A program made the translations under genes and the position numbers. Under the pieces are notes generated by a model. The model was given only the letters and a program-made list of their open reading frames with translations, had not been told where the DNA came from and searched no databases. This document shows, piece after piece, positions 51,668 through 61,068 of a stretch of DNA of 64,000 nucleotides (position 1 is its first letter; every line of letters begins with the position of its first letter). Source of the stretch: Streptomyces sp. SID13726 (lineage in GTDB: Bacteria > Actinomycetota > Actinomycetes > Streptomycetales > Streptomycetaceae); NCBI RefSeq assembly GCF_010548375.1, contig NZ_JAAGLY010000006.1, positions 248,001-312,000 of the forward strand, given 5' to 3'.

Positions 51668-51743
51668 GGAGATGTCCCGTCTCTCTGTGATGTTCACGTA
51701 CGCGACCACTGGAATCCGGCGGCGGTGTTGAGCGGGGCCAAGA

Positions 51744-51763
51744 CTGTTCGAGATTTTGAACAG
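51744..51763 (-). promoter_or_regulatory. inverted-repeat operator upstream of GH43 gene
   Basis: CTGTTC (51744-51749) and GAACAG (51758-51763) with an AT-rich 8-nt centre form a 20-bp element in an otherwise GC-rich leader, 77-96 nt upstream of the start codon. It is consistent with a sugar-responsive repressor, identity unknown. Confidence 0.5.
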
Positions 51764-51871
51764 CGTTCGTAAATGCGACCAGACGCTAAGGGTGGCCGTG
51801 ACGGGGTGTCAAGGTGTGTGACAGGAGGGTCGGGAGACGCGGCGCGTGTCCTGATCGTCCACCGCGAGGCC

Positions 51872-51927
51872 CGGCCGAAAGGCCGAGACGCCGGTGGAAG
51901 CCGGTCCAGGGACCGGCCTTTCGGCCG
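51872..51927 (+). other. large inverted repeat whose arms are themselves hairpins
   Basis: CGGCCGAAAGGCCG (51872-51885) and its perfect complement CGGCCTTTCGGCCG (51914-51927) bracket a 28-nt centre. Each arm can fold alone (CGGCC-GAAA-GGCCG) or pair with the other, giving two exclusive structures in the leader 69-124 nt before the peptidase gene. Confidence 0.7.
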
Positions 51928-51995
51928 AGGTGGCGGGCGGTGCGGTGCGCGGAGAGTGGAGCCCGCCACCGGTTCCCCTCGGAAGGACGTCCGCC

Positions 51996-53516
51996 ATGCG
52001 CACCGTACACAAGGCCGCACTCGCCGCGGCCGGCCTGCTCGCGACCCTGTGCGTGCCCGCCGCCCAGGGCGCGCAGACCGCACCGGCCGCCGACCATCCC
52101 GCGGCCCTGGACCGCTACTACCAGCAGCGCCCCGCCTGGCACCCCTGCGGCAGCCCCGACCGCTACCCCGCCGCGTACCAGTGCGCCACGGTCACCGTGC
52201 CCCTGGACTACGCGCACCCCGGCGGCCGCACCCTGGCCCTCAAGATCTCCCGGCTGCGCACCAGCGTGCCGGGCAAGCGCCACGGCGTCCTGCTGTCCAA
52301 CCCGGGCGGCCCCGGCGACCTCGCCCTGGACAACCCGGTGGCCCTGAAGGACGCCCTCGCCAAGAGCGTCCTGGACCGCTACGACCTGGTCGGCTTCGAC
52401 CCGCGCGGCCTCGGCACCAGCAGCCCCTTGCGGTGCGGTCTCACCGAGGACGAGGCCGATCCCGACCTGCACCCGTACCGCGCGGCCTCCTTCGCCAAGG
52501 ACACGGCCCGCGCCCGGGACACCGCCGCCCGCTGCATCGCCCGTGAGCGTGCCCGGCTGCCGTACATCAGCACCCGCAACACCGCCCGGGACATGGACGT
52601 CGTCCGCGGGATCCTCGGCGAGAGGAAGGTCTCCTACCTCGGCTGGTCCTACGGCACCTACCTCGGCGCCGTCTACACCCAGCTGTTCCCCGGGCACAGC
52701 GACCGCGTGGTGCTCGACAGCGCCGTGGACCCGAACCGCTTCGGACGCCACACGAACCTCGCGATGGCCACCGGTGCCGAGCCCGCGTTCCGGGAGTGGA
52801 GCCGGCTCGTCGCCCGCCGCGACCGCGTGTACCACCTCGGCGACACCCCGGCGAAGGTCCGCGCCGCCTTCTGGCAGCAGGTCGCCCGCGCCGACCGGGC
52901 ACCGCTCCGCTACAGCGGGAGCGACGAGGCCCACCAGGGTTCCGCCGTGACCGGCGACGACATCCGCGACTGGCTGCGGGCCGACTTCGCCAACGCCCCC
53001 TACCAGGCCGCCCGTGAACTCGCCGACCTGCGCAAGTCCCCCGCCACCCGCCCGGACCCGACCCCCACCGGCGGCAAGGCGGACCCCGCGGACGACAACT
53101 CCATCGCCCTCAACCTCGCCGTCATGTGCGGCGACAACTCCGCCTCCTGGCCGCGCAACCCGGCCCGCTACCGCCTCGACGCCCGGCGCGACAAGGCCCA
53201 GAGCCCCCTCTACGGCGACTTCGCCGCCAACATCACGCCGTGCGCCTTCTGGCCGAAGGGCTCCGAACCGGCGACCCGCGTCGACAACGAGGTGGGTGCC
53301 CTGGTCGTCCAGAACCAGTGGGACTCCCAGACCCCGCTCTCCGAGGGCCTGGCCATGCACCGCGCCCTGCACGGCTCCCGCCTGGTCCAGGTCCGCGACG
53401 GCCGCGGCCACGTCGTCTACGGCCTCCCCGACGCCCCCGCCTGCGTCACCCGCACGGTCGACGCCTACCTCACCACGGGACACCTCCCGGCCCACGACGT
53501 CATGTGCCGGGCTTAG
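51996..53516 (+). CDS. secreted alpha/beta hydrolase, tripeptidyl-aminopeptidase (TAP) type
   Basis: The protein is 506 aa from ATG at 51996 (GGAAGGACG upstream) with a signal peptide to about residue 30. The catalytic elbow GWSYG (YLGWSYGTYLGAVYTQLFPG), oxyanion region LLSNPGGPGD, Asp in QNQWDSQTPLSEGLAMHRAL and His in DGRGHVVYG are those of Streptomyces Tap/SlpD/SlpE-type exopeptidases. It should remove tripeptides or short peptides from the N-terminus of extracellular proteins. It is a monocistronic gene convergent with pgm. Confidence 0.92.
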   Translation: MRTVHKAALAAAGLLATLCVPAAQGAQTAPAADHPAALDRYYQQRPAWHPCGSPDRYPAAYQCATVTVPLDYAHPGGRTLALKISRLRTSVPGKRHGVLLSNPGGPGDLALDNPVALKDALAKSVLDRYDLVGFDPRGLGTSSPLRCGLTEDEADPDLHPYRAASFAKDTARARDTAARCIARERARLPYISTRNTARDMDVVRGILGERKVSYLGWSYGTYLGAVYTQLFPGHSDRVVLDSAVDPNRFGRHTNLAMATGAEPAFREWSRLVARRDRVYHLGDTPAKVRAAFWQQVARADRAPLRYSGSDEAHQGSAVTGDDIRDWLRADFANAPYQAARELADLRKSPATRPDPTPTGGKADPADDNSIALNLAVMCGDNSASWPRNPARYRLDARRDKAQSPLYGDFAANITPCAFWPKGSEPATRVDNEVGALVVQNQWDSQTPLSEGLAMHRALHGSRLVQVRDGRGHVVYGLPDAPACVTRTVDAYLTTGHLPAHDVMCRA

Positions 53517-53614
53517 GGACGCCGGGGGTCGTGCGGGCGTACGACCGACTCCTCGGCCCCGCCCGGGAAGGGCTCGGCACGGACCCACCGCCCGCGCCGG
53601 GCCCGCCCCGCGCG

Positions 53615-55255
<1,641 letters not shown>

Positions 55256-55320
55256 TTCCCGCTCCTCCGCAAGGGTCGACCGTTGGGTACGGCCCTCATT
55301 CTCCCCTGCCGGACCACAAC

Positions 55321-55580
55321 GGACGCCCACCGGGCCACGGTCGGGTCGGGAACCCGTCACGACGCGCACCGGCGCAGGTCCAGAGGGCGGTCGAGGACCC
55401 ACTGCCACACGGATCAGATCGGCGACCGCACGATGCCGACTGCGAAGCGGCGGGGCCCGGACGGACGCCCACCGAGCCACCGTCGGATCAGGAACCGTCA
55501 CATCGCGCACCGGAAGGCGATCAAGGACCCACCGCCACGCGGATCAGGTCCGCGACCGCGCGATGCCGGCTGTGAGGTGG
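55321..55580. repeat. degenerate tandem duplication covering the 3' end of the LysR gene
   Basis: Segment 55321-55450 and segment 55463-55580 share the order GGACGCCCACCG, CCGTCAC, GCGCACCGG, GGACCCAC, CACGCGGATCAG-like, CGCGACCGC and CGATGCCG, with an 11-nt length difference and an offset of about 142 nt. The right copy holds the last codons of the LysR gene; the left copy encodes a decayed version (SRHRAVADLIRVAVGP is readable in both). Confidence 0.75.
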
Positions 55581-56360
55581 CCAGGCGATCACCGTGGTCA
55601 CGGGCGGGGCGTCCAGGACCGGTACGGCGACCAGGTCGCGGCGCAGGTCGGTGGCTGCGGACTCGGGCAGGGTCACGGTCGTACGGCTGAGCGCGATCAG
55701 CTGGAAGAGCTGTGTCAGGTTCCGCACCTCCGCCCCCGGTCCCTGCGGGTAGCCGCCGCCGGGATCGGGCCAGCGGGCCGGCGGGAGTTCCGGGAGTGCG
55801 GTGACCTCGGCGAGCCGGAGCCGGGAGCGTCCGGCGAGCGGGTGGGAGGCGGGCAGGACCGCCACCTGCCCCTCGGTGTACAGGGGTTCGGTGTCGAGTC
55901 CGTCCGTCGAGTCGAACGGCAGGTGCAGGAGCGCCACGTCGGCCTCCCCGCTCCGCAGCGCCTCCTGGTGCTGGTGGGCCTCGCAGAGCAGCAGTTCGAC
56001 GGTGGCCGCGCCGGGCTCGGCGGCGTAGGCGTCGAGGAGTTTCGCCAGCGACTCGCCGCCGGTGCCGGACTTCACGGCGAGCACGAGACGGGGGCCCGGC
56101 CGCGCGGCCTGCCGGGTACGCCGCTCGGCCGCGGCCACGGCACCGAGGATCGCCCGGGCCTCGGACAGCAGTACGGTCCCGGCCTCGGTGAGGGTGACCT
56201 TGCGGCTGGTGCGCTCCAGGAGCCTGACGCCGAGCCGCCGTTCGAGCCCGGCGACGGCCCGGGACAGGGGTGGCTGAGTGATCCCCAGTCGCTCGGCGGC
56301 CCGGCCGAAGTGCAGTTCCTCGGCGAGGGCGACGAAGTACCGCAGCTCGCGTATGTCCAT
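55521..56360 (-). CDS. LysR-family transcriptional regulator
   Basis: The protein is 279 aa from ATG at 56360. The N-terminal HTH MDIRELRYFVALAEELHFGR, AAERLGITQPPLSRAVAGLE, RRLGVRLLERTSRKVTLTEA is classical. The effector domain (LVLAVKSGTGGESLAKLLDA) follows. It is divergent from the SDR gene, with a 19-bp perfect-armed palindrome between them. Its 3' end is partly duplicated downstream. Confidence 0.94.
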   Translation of the reverse strand: MDIRELRYFVALAEELHFGRAAERLGITQPPLSRAVAGLERRLGVRLLERTSRKVTLTEAGTVLLSEARAILGAVAAAERRTRQAARPGPRLVLAVKSGTGGESLAKLLDAYAAEPGAATVELLLCEAHQHQEALRSGEADVALLHLPFDSTDGLDTEPLYTEGQVAVLPASHPLAGRSRLRLAEVTALPELPPARWPDPGGGYPQGPGAEVRNLTQLFQLIALSRTTVTLPESAATDLRRDLVAVPVLDAPPVTTVIAWPPHSRHRAVADLIRVAVGP

Positions 56361-56390
56361 GCGGGCACGGTAACCGCGGCCCACCACAAT

Positions 56391-56409
56391 CGATACCGCG
56401 CGGGTATCG
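56391..56409. promoter_or_regulatory. LysR-type operator between divergent LysR and SDR genes
   Basis: CGATACC-N5-GGTATCG is a 19-bp palindrome with perfect 7-bp arms and contains the T-N11-A core of LysR boxes (ATACC-N5-GGTAT). It lies 31 nt from the LysR start and 55 nt from the SDR start. Confidence 0.75.
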
Positions 56410-56464
56410 CCGGGGAACCGGAAGGGTGTTGGTGTCCGGACGCGGCGCGGCGATGCTCGCTGTC

Positions 56465-57190
56465 ATGAACGAGAGGACGATCGCGCTGGTCACCGGCGCG
56501 AACAAGGGAATCGGGTACGAGATCGCGGCCGGGCTCGGCCGACTGGGCTGGAGTGTCGGGGTCGGTGCTCGGGACGAGCGGCGCGGGGCGGACGCGGTGG
56601 CGAGACTGCGCGCGTCCGGCGCCGACGTGTTCGGCGTGCCCCTGGACGTGACCGACGACGAGAGCGTGCGAGCGGCGGCGCGGCTGATCGAGGAGCGGGC
56701 GGGCCGTCTCGACGCCCTGGTCAACAACGCAGGCGTGAGCGGAAGTTGGCCGCAGAATCCCACGACCGTCGACCTGGAGGGCGTACGGCGGCTGCTGGAG
56801 ACCAACGTCCTGGGCGTCGTCCGGGTCACCAACGCGCTGCTCCCGCTGCTGCGCCGCTCCGCCCACCCGAGGATCGTCAACCAGTCCAGCCACGTGGGCT
56901 CGTTGACCCTCCAGACCACGCCCGGCGTCGAACTCGGCGGAATCAGCGGGGCCTACGCGCCGACGAAGACGTATCTCAACGCGGTCACCGTCCAATACGC
57001 CAAGGAACTGAGCGGCACCGGCATCCTGGTCAACGGCGCGTGCCCCGGCTATGTGGCCACCGACCTCAACGGCTTCAGCGGCATGCAGACACCCGAGCAG
57101 GGCGCGGCCGTCGCCGTCCGGCTGGCGTCCCTGCCCGACGACGGGCCCACGGGGCAGCTGTTCGACGACAGCGGAGTGGTGCCCTGGTGA
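56465..57190 (+). CDS. short-chain dehydrogenase/reductase
   Basis: The protein is 241 aa from ATG at 56465 (ATG 56453 also possible). The cofactor site is TGANKGIG, followed by NNAGVSG. The catalytic region departs slightly from the norm: Ser in VNQSSHVGSLT, then GAYAPTKTYLNAVT where Y-x-x-x-K reads Y-A-P-T-K. NGACPGYVATDLNG follows. The pattern resembles carbonyl-reductase-like SDRs. It is the probable target of the adjacent LysR regulator; substrate unknown. Confidence 0.92.
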   Translation: MNERTIALVTGANKGIGYEIAAGLGRLGWSVGVGARDERRGADAVARLRASGADVFGVPLDVTDDESVRAAARLIEERAGRLDALVNNAGVSGSWPQNPTTVDLEGVRRLLETNVLGVVRVTNALLPLLRRSAHPRIVNQSSHVGSLTLQTTPGVELGGISGAYAPTKTYLNAVTVQYAKELSGTGILVNGACPGYVATDLNGFSGMQTPEQGAAVAVRLASLPDDGPTGQLFDDSGVVPW

Positions 57191-57219
57191 CGCGCGGTGG
57201 CGCGCGGTGGCGCGTGAAC

Positions 57220-57768
57220 TCAGACCGCCGCCGCGACCGGTGACCACACGCCGAGCCACTGTTCGGCGCCCCACTCCTCGAACCGCAGCACCTCGGTGAA
57301 GCCCAGCTTCGCCGCGAGGCGCATCGAGCGGTCGTTGGTGGTCCGGGTGCACAGCACCACCGGCTCGCCGGGAACAGCGCCGGCGAACCAGTCGAGTGCC
57401 GCCGCGCACGCCTCGGTGGCGTACCCGTACCCCCAGGCCTCCGGCAGGAACAGATAGCCGAGTTCGACCTCGCCCGCGTCCGGACGGACCCGGCTCCGAC
57501 GGTCCGCGTCGCGCCGGTTGAGCTCGACGGTGCCGATCATCGTCCCGTCGAGTTCGACCACGAAGAGGCCGGGGCGCCGTCCCGGCACCTCGGGCACCAC
57601 GCGTTCGAGCTCCGCACGCGGTCGTGCGCCACCGACGTGGATCCCCACCTCCGGCGAGGCGAACAGCTCGACGAACACCGCGCGGTCCCCGGCCCCGGAC
57701 TCGCGGAGCACGAGCCGTTCGGTCCTGATCGGGACGGGTGGCCAGGTGCCGGGTCCGAGTGCGGTCAT
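57220..57768 (-). CDS. GNAT-family N-acetyltransferase (RimJ/RimL type)
   Basis: The protein is 182 aa from ATG at 57768. IRTERLVLRESGAGDRAVFV, GLFVVELDGTMIGTVELNR, VELGYLFLPEAWGYGYATEA (acetyl-CoA loop) and NDRSMRLAAKLGFTEVLRFE are those of acetyltransferases acting on N-terminal or small amines. There is no partner gene. A short GCGCGGTGG direct repeat lies just after its stop. Confidence 0.92.
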   Translation of the reverse strand: MTALGPGTWPPVPIRTERLVLRESGAGDRAVFVELFASPEVGIHVGGARPRAELERVVPEVPGRRPGLFVVELDGTMIGTVELNRRDADRRSRVRPDAGEVELGYLFLPEAWGYGYATEACAAALDWFAGAVPGEPVVLCTRTTNDRSMRLAAKLGFTEVLRFEEWGAEQWLGVWSPVAAAV

Positions 57769-57881
57769 GGCGGGCAACCTACCCTCTCTCGCCAACACCC
57801 TTTCAACAGCGCGCAGTTGCCCGATACCAGGGCAGAACGCACCAGCCAGTTCCCCCGAAGCCTTACTCGACTTGTGAAGGA

Positions 57882-57911
57882 TTGACGGAGGTTGTGAAGG
57901 GTGACAAGAAT
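57882..57911 (+). promoter_or_regulatory. sigma70-like promoter of the LAETG protein gene
   Basis: TTGACG (57882-57887), an 18-nt spacer and AAGAAT (57906-57911) resemble a vegetative promoter. A TTGTGAAGG direct repeat (57872-57880, 57892-57900) flanks the -35 box. The leader to the TTG start at 58046 is about 130 nt. Confidence 0.45.
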
Positions 57912-58045
57912 GCAGCCAGCTCGCTGTGACTGAAGTGAGCGATGTGACGCGAGTGGCTCAGCCACGGTTTCTCTTCAACTCCCCGTGCACCAGCGGCTGC
58001 TCGCGCCTGCCACCTCCCACACTCTCGATATCCCAAGGGCAGATC

Positions 58046-58948
58046 TTGACGCGCCTCACACGCTCCAGAACGTCGGCCGCTGTCGCCGCAACCGCTTTCC
58101 TCGCCACCGTGACGCCCCTCATCGGGGCCGCTTCCGCGAGCGCCACGCCCGCGGGCGGCTGCCAGTCGGCCACCGTTCAGTACCGCATCGTCGACGCCGA
58201 CGGAAAGACCGTCGGCGCCGACTGGACCTCCCAGGGCGGGTTCCACCAGTGGACCTCCGCCCCCGGCACCGTCGAGGTGCGGCTGGCCCCGGGCCAGACC
58301 GTCGGCGACGACTGCAAGTACCCGGTCTCCCTGGCCGGTTACACCACCGAAGGACCCAACTGGCCGACCTCCGGCTACCAGGTGCTCGTCGACCACGCCA
58401 CGGTCTACCTCGGCAAGGACGACGTCGGCGACACCGAGCGCACCTGGCAGAAGCTGAAGGTCAAGACACCCGACTGCTACGGGCAGATCGACCTCTACGG
58501 CGACGACGTCGTCTACGACGGCAAGGAGGGCGACGGCCACGGCCCCGCGCCCTACCAGCCCGACAACGTCGTCACGCCCTACCACCTCATCGCGGCGTGG
58601 AACGGTGGCGAGAAGTCGTGCACCCCCGACGTGCCGAGTTCCCCCACTCCCCCGCCTTCCGAGACGCCCCCGAACACCCCCACCCCCCCGCCCGCCACCA
58701 AGCCGCCTGCCGAGGAGACGACTCCGCCGGCCACCACGCCGCCGCCCGCGACCTCCACCCCGCCGACCACCCCGGACGTCCCGCCGATGACGTCGACGCC
58801 GCCCTCCCCGACGCCCAGCGAAAGCACCCCGCCGCTGGCCGAGACCGGTTCGAGCGCGCCCGTCGGCCTGATCTCAGGCGGTGCCGCCCTGGTGATCGCC
58901 CTCGGGGCCGGAGCCGTGTACGCGACCCGCAGGGGACGCCACTCCTGA
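58046..58948 (+). CDS. LAETG cell-wall-anchored protein
   Basis: The protein is 300 aa from TTG at 58046, chosen because AAGGG lies 7 nt upstream and a clean signal peptide follows (TSAAVAATAFLATVTPLIGA). The extracellular domain (ATVQYRIVDADGKTVGADWT, QKLKVKTPDCYGQIDLYGDD) is unrecognised and precedes a long Pro/Thr stalk. The end has LAETGSSAP, a hydrophobic helix and ATRRGRHS, the class E sortase sorting signal used by high-GC actinobacteria (LAxTG). It should be covalently attached to peptidoglycan. Confidence 0.9.
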   Translation: MTRLTRSRTSAAVAATAFLATVTPLIGAASASATPAGGCQSATVQYRIVDADGKTVGADWTSQGGFHQWTSAPGTVEVRLAPGQTVGDDCKYPVSLAGYTTEGPNWPTSGYQVLVDHATVYLGKDDVGDTERTWQKLKVKTPDCYGQIDLYGDDVVYDGKEGDGHGPAPYQPDNVVTPYHLIAAWNGGEKSCTPDVPSSPTPPPSETPPNTPTPPPATKPPAEETTPPATTPPPATSTPPTTPDVPPMTSTPPSPTPSESTPPLAETGSSAPVGLISGGAALVIALGAGAVYATRRGRHS

Positions 58949-58963
58949 TCACGACCTCACGAC

Positions 58964-58982
58964 CGTGATCGGCACGATCACG
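58964..58982 (+). terminator. short hairpin after the LAETG gene
   Basis: Arms CGTGATCG (58964-58971) and CGATCACG (58975-58982) with a 3-nt loop lie 16 nt after the stop codon. Confidence 0.55.
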
Positions 58983-59052
58983 TCATGACGTCCGACAGCT
59001 CCGCCGCAGACGCCCGACCTCTCCCGATCGACCGGGAGGCGGGCCCTGCGGC

Positions 59053-59085
59053 GGAGTTGTCCGTACCCACGCGAAGGACAACTCC
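59053..59085 (-). terminator. hairpin after the marR-type gene
   Basis: Perfect 10-bp arms GGAGTTGTCC (59053-59062) and GGACAACTCC (59076-59085) with a 13-nt loop lie 20 nt beyond the stop at 59106 on the minus strand. Confidence 0.65.
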
Positions 59086-59105
59086 CCGGATACCGGCCGG
59101 TGTTG

Positions 59106-59543
59106 TCAGATCAGCGTGTGCGGGGCGACCAACGCGCTCGCCAGCAGCGAGAGTTGACTGCGCCGGGCCTCGCCGAGATGCGCGGTGAGCTCGCGGATCC
59201 GCCGGTCGGCGTCGCTCGCGCAGCGCCCGGCCAGGGCCTGCCCCTCCGGAGTGAGGGACACCAGGAAGCTCCGCCTGTCGTGCGGTGACGGAGTGCGGCG
59301 GACCAGGTCCCGGCGCTCGGCGCGGTCGACCAGTCCGGTCATGCTGGACTTGTCGAGGCCCAGATGGCGCGCGAGTTCCTGCATCCCCGGCGTGCGGTCG
59401 CGCAGCACGCCGAGCAGCCGCAGCTGGACGACCGACAGTCCGTGCTCCGCCGCGACCTTCCCGAGCGCCGCCTGCACGGCGAACGACAGCTGAGCCAGGC
59501 CGTCCACGATCCCCAGGTCCTCGATCTCCGGTTCCTCCGACAT
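59106..59543 (-). CDS. MarR-family transcriptional regulator
   Basis: The protein is 145 aa from ATG at 59543. QLSFAVQAALGKVAAEHGLS, LRLLGVLRDRTPGMQELARH, LGLDKSSMTGLVDRAERRDL and the wing VRRTPSPHDRRSFLVSLTPE match MarR. There is no ribosome-binding site in front; instead TAGGAT lies 8 nt upstream, so the mRNA is probably leaderless. It is divergent from an oxidoreductase gene, with large operator repeats between them. Confidence 0.93.
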   Translation of the reverse strand: MSEEPEIEDLGIVDGLAQLSFAVQAALGKVAAEHGLSVVQLRLLGVLRDRTPGMQELARHLGLDKSSMTGLVDRAERRDLVRRTPSPHDRRSFLVSLTPEGQALAGRCASDADRRIRELTAHLGEARRSQLSLLASALVAPHTLI

Positions 59544-59550
59544 GATCACC

Positions 59551-59631
59551 ATCCTACGACCATCAGTACGTGGCACCAACTACTTGCATTGGTACGTGGC
59601 ACGAACTACTTTAGTTCGTGCCACGTACCAA
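59551..59631. promoter_or_regulatory. divergent promoters with three copies of a GTACGTGGCAC operator
   Basis: Two direct copies (59566-59585 and 59592-59611, 26 nt apart) and one inverted copy of GTACGTGGCACNAACTA are present. The last two form an inverted repeat with perfect 20-bp arms (59589-59608, 59612-59631) and a 3-nt centre. Promoters fit between them: TTGCAT-N17-TACTTT (59584-59612) rightward and TTGGTG-N17-TAGGAT (59579-59551) leftward. Confidence 0.8.
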
Positions 59632-59681
59632 GTGTGCGGGTACCGGGTTCTCCGGTGCCGACCCGCGATCAAGGAGTCACC

Positions 59682-60650
59682 ATGCACGCCGCTGTCGTAC
59701 GCTCCTTCGCCAACCCGCCCCGCTACGAGGAGTTCGCCGCTCCCGAGGCGACCGAGGGCAAGCTGCTCGTGGAGATGCTCGCCGCCGGACTGCACCCCCG
59801 CGTCCGCTCCGGCGCCAACGGCACGCACTACACCAGTGACGGCCGGCTGCCCCTGATCCCCGGCGTCGACGGGGTGGGCAGGCTGCCGGACGGACAGCTC
59901 GTCTACTTCGTCGCGGACGACGGGGACCCGGGCACCATGGCCGAGTGGGCGCTCGTCGATCCGCGCCGCGCCGTCGCGCTCCCCGACGGGGCCGACCCGA
60001 TCATCATCGCCGCCGCCATGAACCCCGCCATGTCGTCCTGGGTCGCGCTGCGCCGCCGGATCAGCTTCCGGCCCGGCCAGAGCGTCCTCGTCCTGGGCGC
60101 CACCGGCAACGCCGGACGGATGGCCGTGCAGATCGCCGGGCACCTGGGCGCCGACCGGATCGTCGCCGCGGGGCGCGACCCCGAGCGCCTCGAACTGGTC
60201 GGCAGCCTCGGCGCCACCCACGTGGTCTCGCTGGCCGGCGACCCCGACAAGGACTTCGCCGCGCTCGGCGAGGCCGCCGCGGACGTCGACGTAGTCATCG
60301 ACTACACCTGGGGCGCGCCCACCGAGCAGGCCCTGCCCGCCGTGCTCACCCGCCGCGCCGACCGCAGCGCCCCGCTGGACTGGATCCAGATCGGCTCCCT
60401 GGCCGGCCGCGAGATCAGCCTGCCCTCCGCCACGCTCCGCGCCGCCAACCTGCGGCTCATGGGCAGCGGCCAGGGCTCCGTCACCGCCCGCGGCATCGCC
60501 GCCGAACTGCCCTCCCTGATGACCGAACTCACCCGCGGCACCATCACGGCCGACGCGCAGCCGGTCGCCCTCGCCGACGTCGAGAAGGCGTGGACCGCGC
60601 CGGTGGCGGCGGGCACGCGCCTCGTGTTCACGGTCTCGGCCGGGGGCTGA
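59682..60650 (+). CDS. MDR-type zinc-less quinone oxidoreductase/enoyl reductase-like protein
   Basis: The protein is 322 aa with AAGGAG upstream. An N-terminal GroES-like domain (LLVEMLAAGLHPRVRSGANG, IPGVDGVGRLPDGQLVYFV) and Rossmann domain (SVLVLGATGNAGRMAVQIAG, HLGADRIVAAGR, LGATHVVSL) are present. The zinc-ligand cysteines of classical alcohol dehydrogenases are missing, placing it with quinone oxidoreductase-like MDRs. It is controlled by the divergent MarR gene, consistent with response to an electrophile or quinone. Confidence 0.9.
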   Translation: MHAAVVRSFANPPRYEEFAAPEATEGKLLVEMLAAGLHPRVRSGANGTHYTSDGRLPLIPGVDGVGRLPDGQLVYFVADDGDPGTMAEWALVDPRRAVALPDGADPIIIAAAMNPAMSSWVALRRRISFRPGQSVLVLGATGNAGRMAVQIAGHLGADRIVAAGRDPERLELVGSLGATHVVSLAGDPDKDFAALGEAAADVDVVIDYTWGAPTEQALPAVLTRRADRSAPLDWIQIGSLAGREISLPSATLRAANLRLMGSGQGSVTARGIAAELPSLMTELTRGTITADAQPVALADVEKAWTAPVAAGTRLVFTVSAGG

Positions 60651-60754
60651 CGGCGGAGGACGGGGGTCGGGCCTCAGGCCGCGGGCTGCTGACGGCTGAC
60701 GGCCGCCAACGCTTCGCCTCTACGGCCACCCGGTCGGGGTGTCGGTGGTGCTGC

Positions 60755-60836
60755 CACCCGCCGACCGGCGGCCAGGGGCTCAACGCCAGTGTCCAGGACG
60801 CCTACGACCTCGGGTGGAAGCTCGCCGCCGTCCTCC
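60755..60836 (+). pseudogene. flavin-dependent aromatic monooxygenase remnant within 60651-61068
   Basis: The frame from 60755 reads HPPTGGQGLNASVQDAYDLG and then WKLAAVL, the C-terminal FAD-binding motif of aromatic-ring hydroxylases (normally preceded by GDAAH). The sequence before it is out of family and the frame after it soon decays, so only this scrap is recognisable in the 418-nt gap. The rest of the gap shows no gene. Confidence 0.75.
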
Positions 60837-61068
60837 CCTGCACCGGGGCCGCGAGGTCCACCAGCTCGACCTCGGCTGTCCCGACTCCCCGTTCTCGCCG
60901 CCCACTTCGCACTCCACCGGCCCGCGCGGCGACCTGTCCTACCCCGCGGGTCACCTTCGGGACGCCTACCGGCTCGGCCCGCACGATCCGCCGTGGCCTC
61001 AAGTCCTTGCCGAGACGACCGCGCGTGACCGTCACACCGTCCTTCTCACCCACCACGGCCCAGCCACC

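Noticed and set aside
57191..57219. GCGCGGTGG direct repeat as a regulatory element
   Set aside because: Only two full copies between convergent genes; probably chance in GC-rich DNA.
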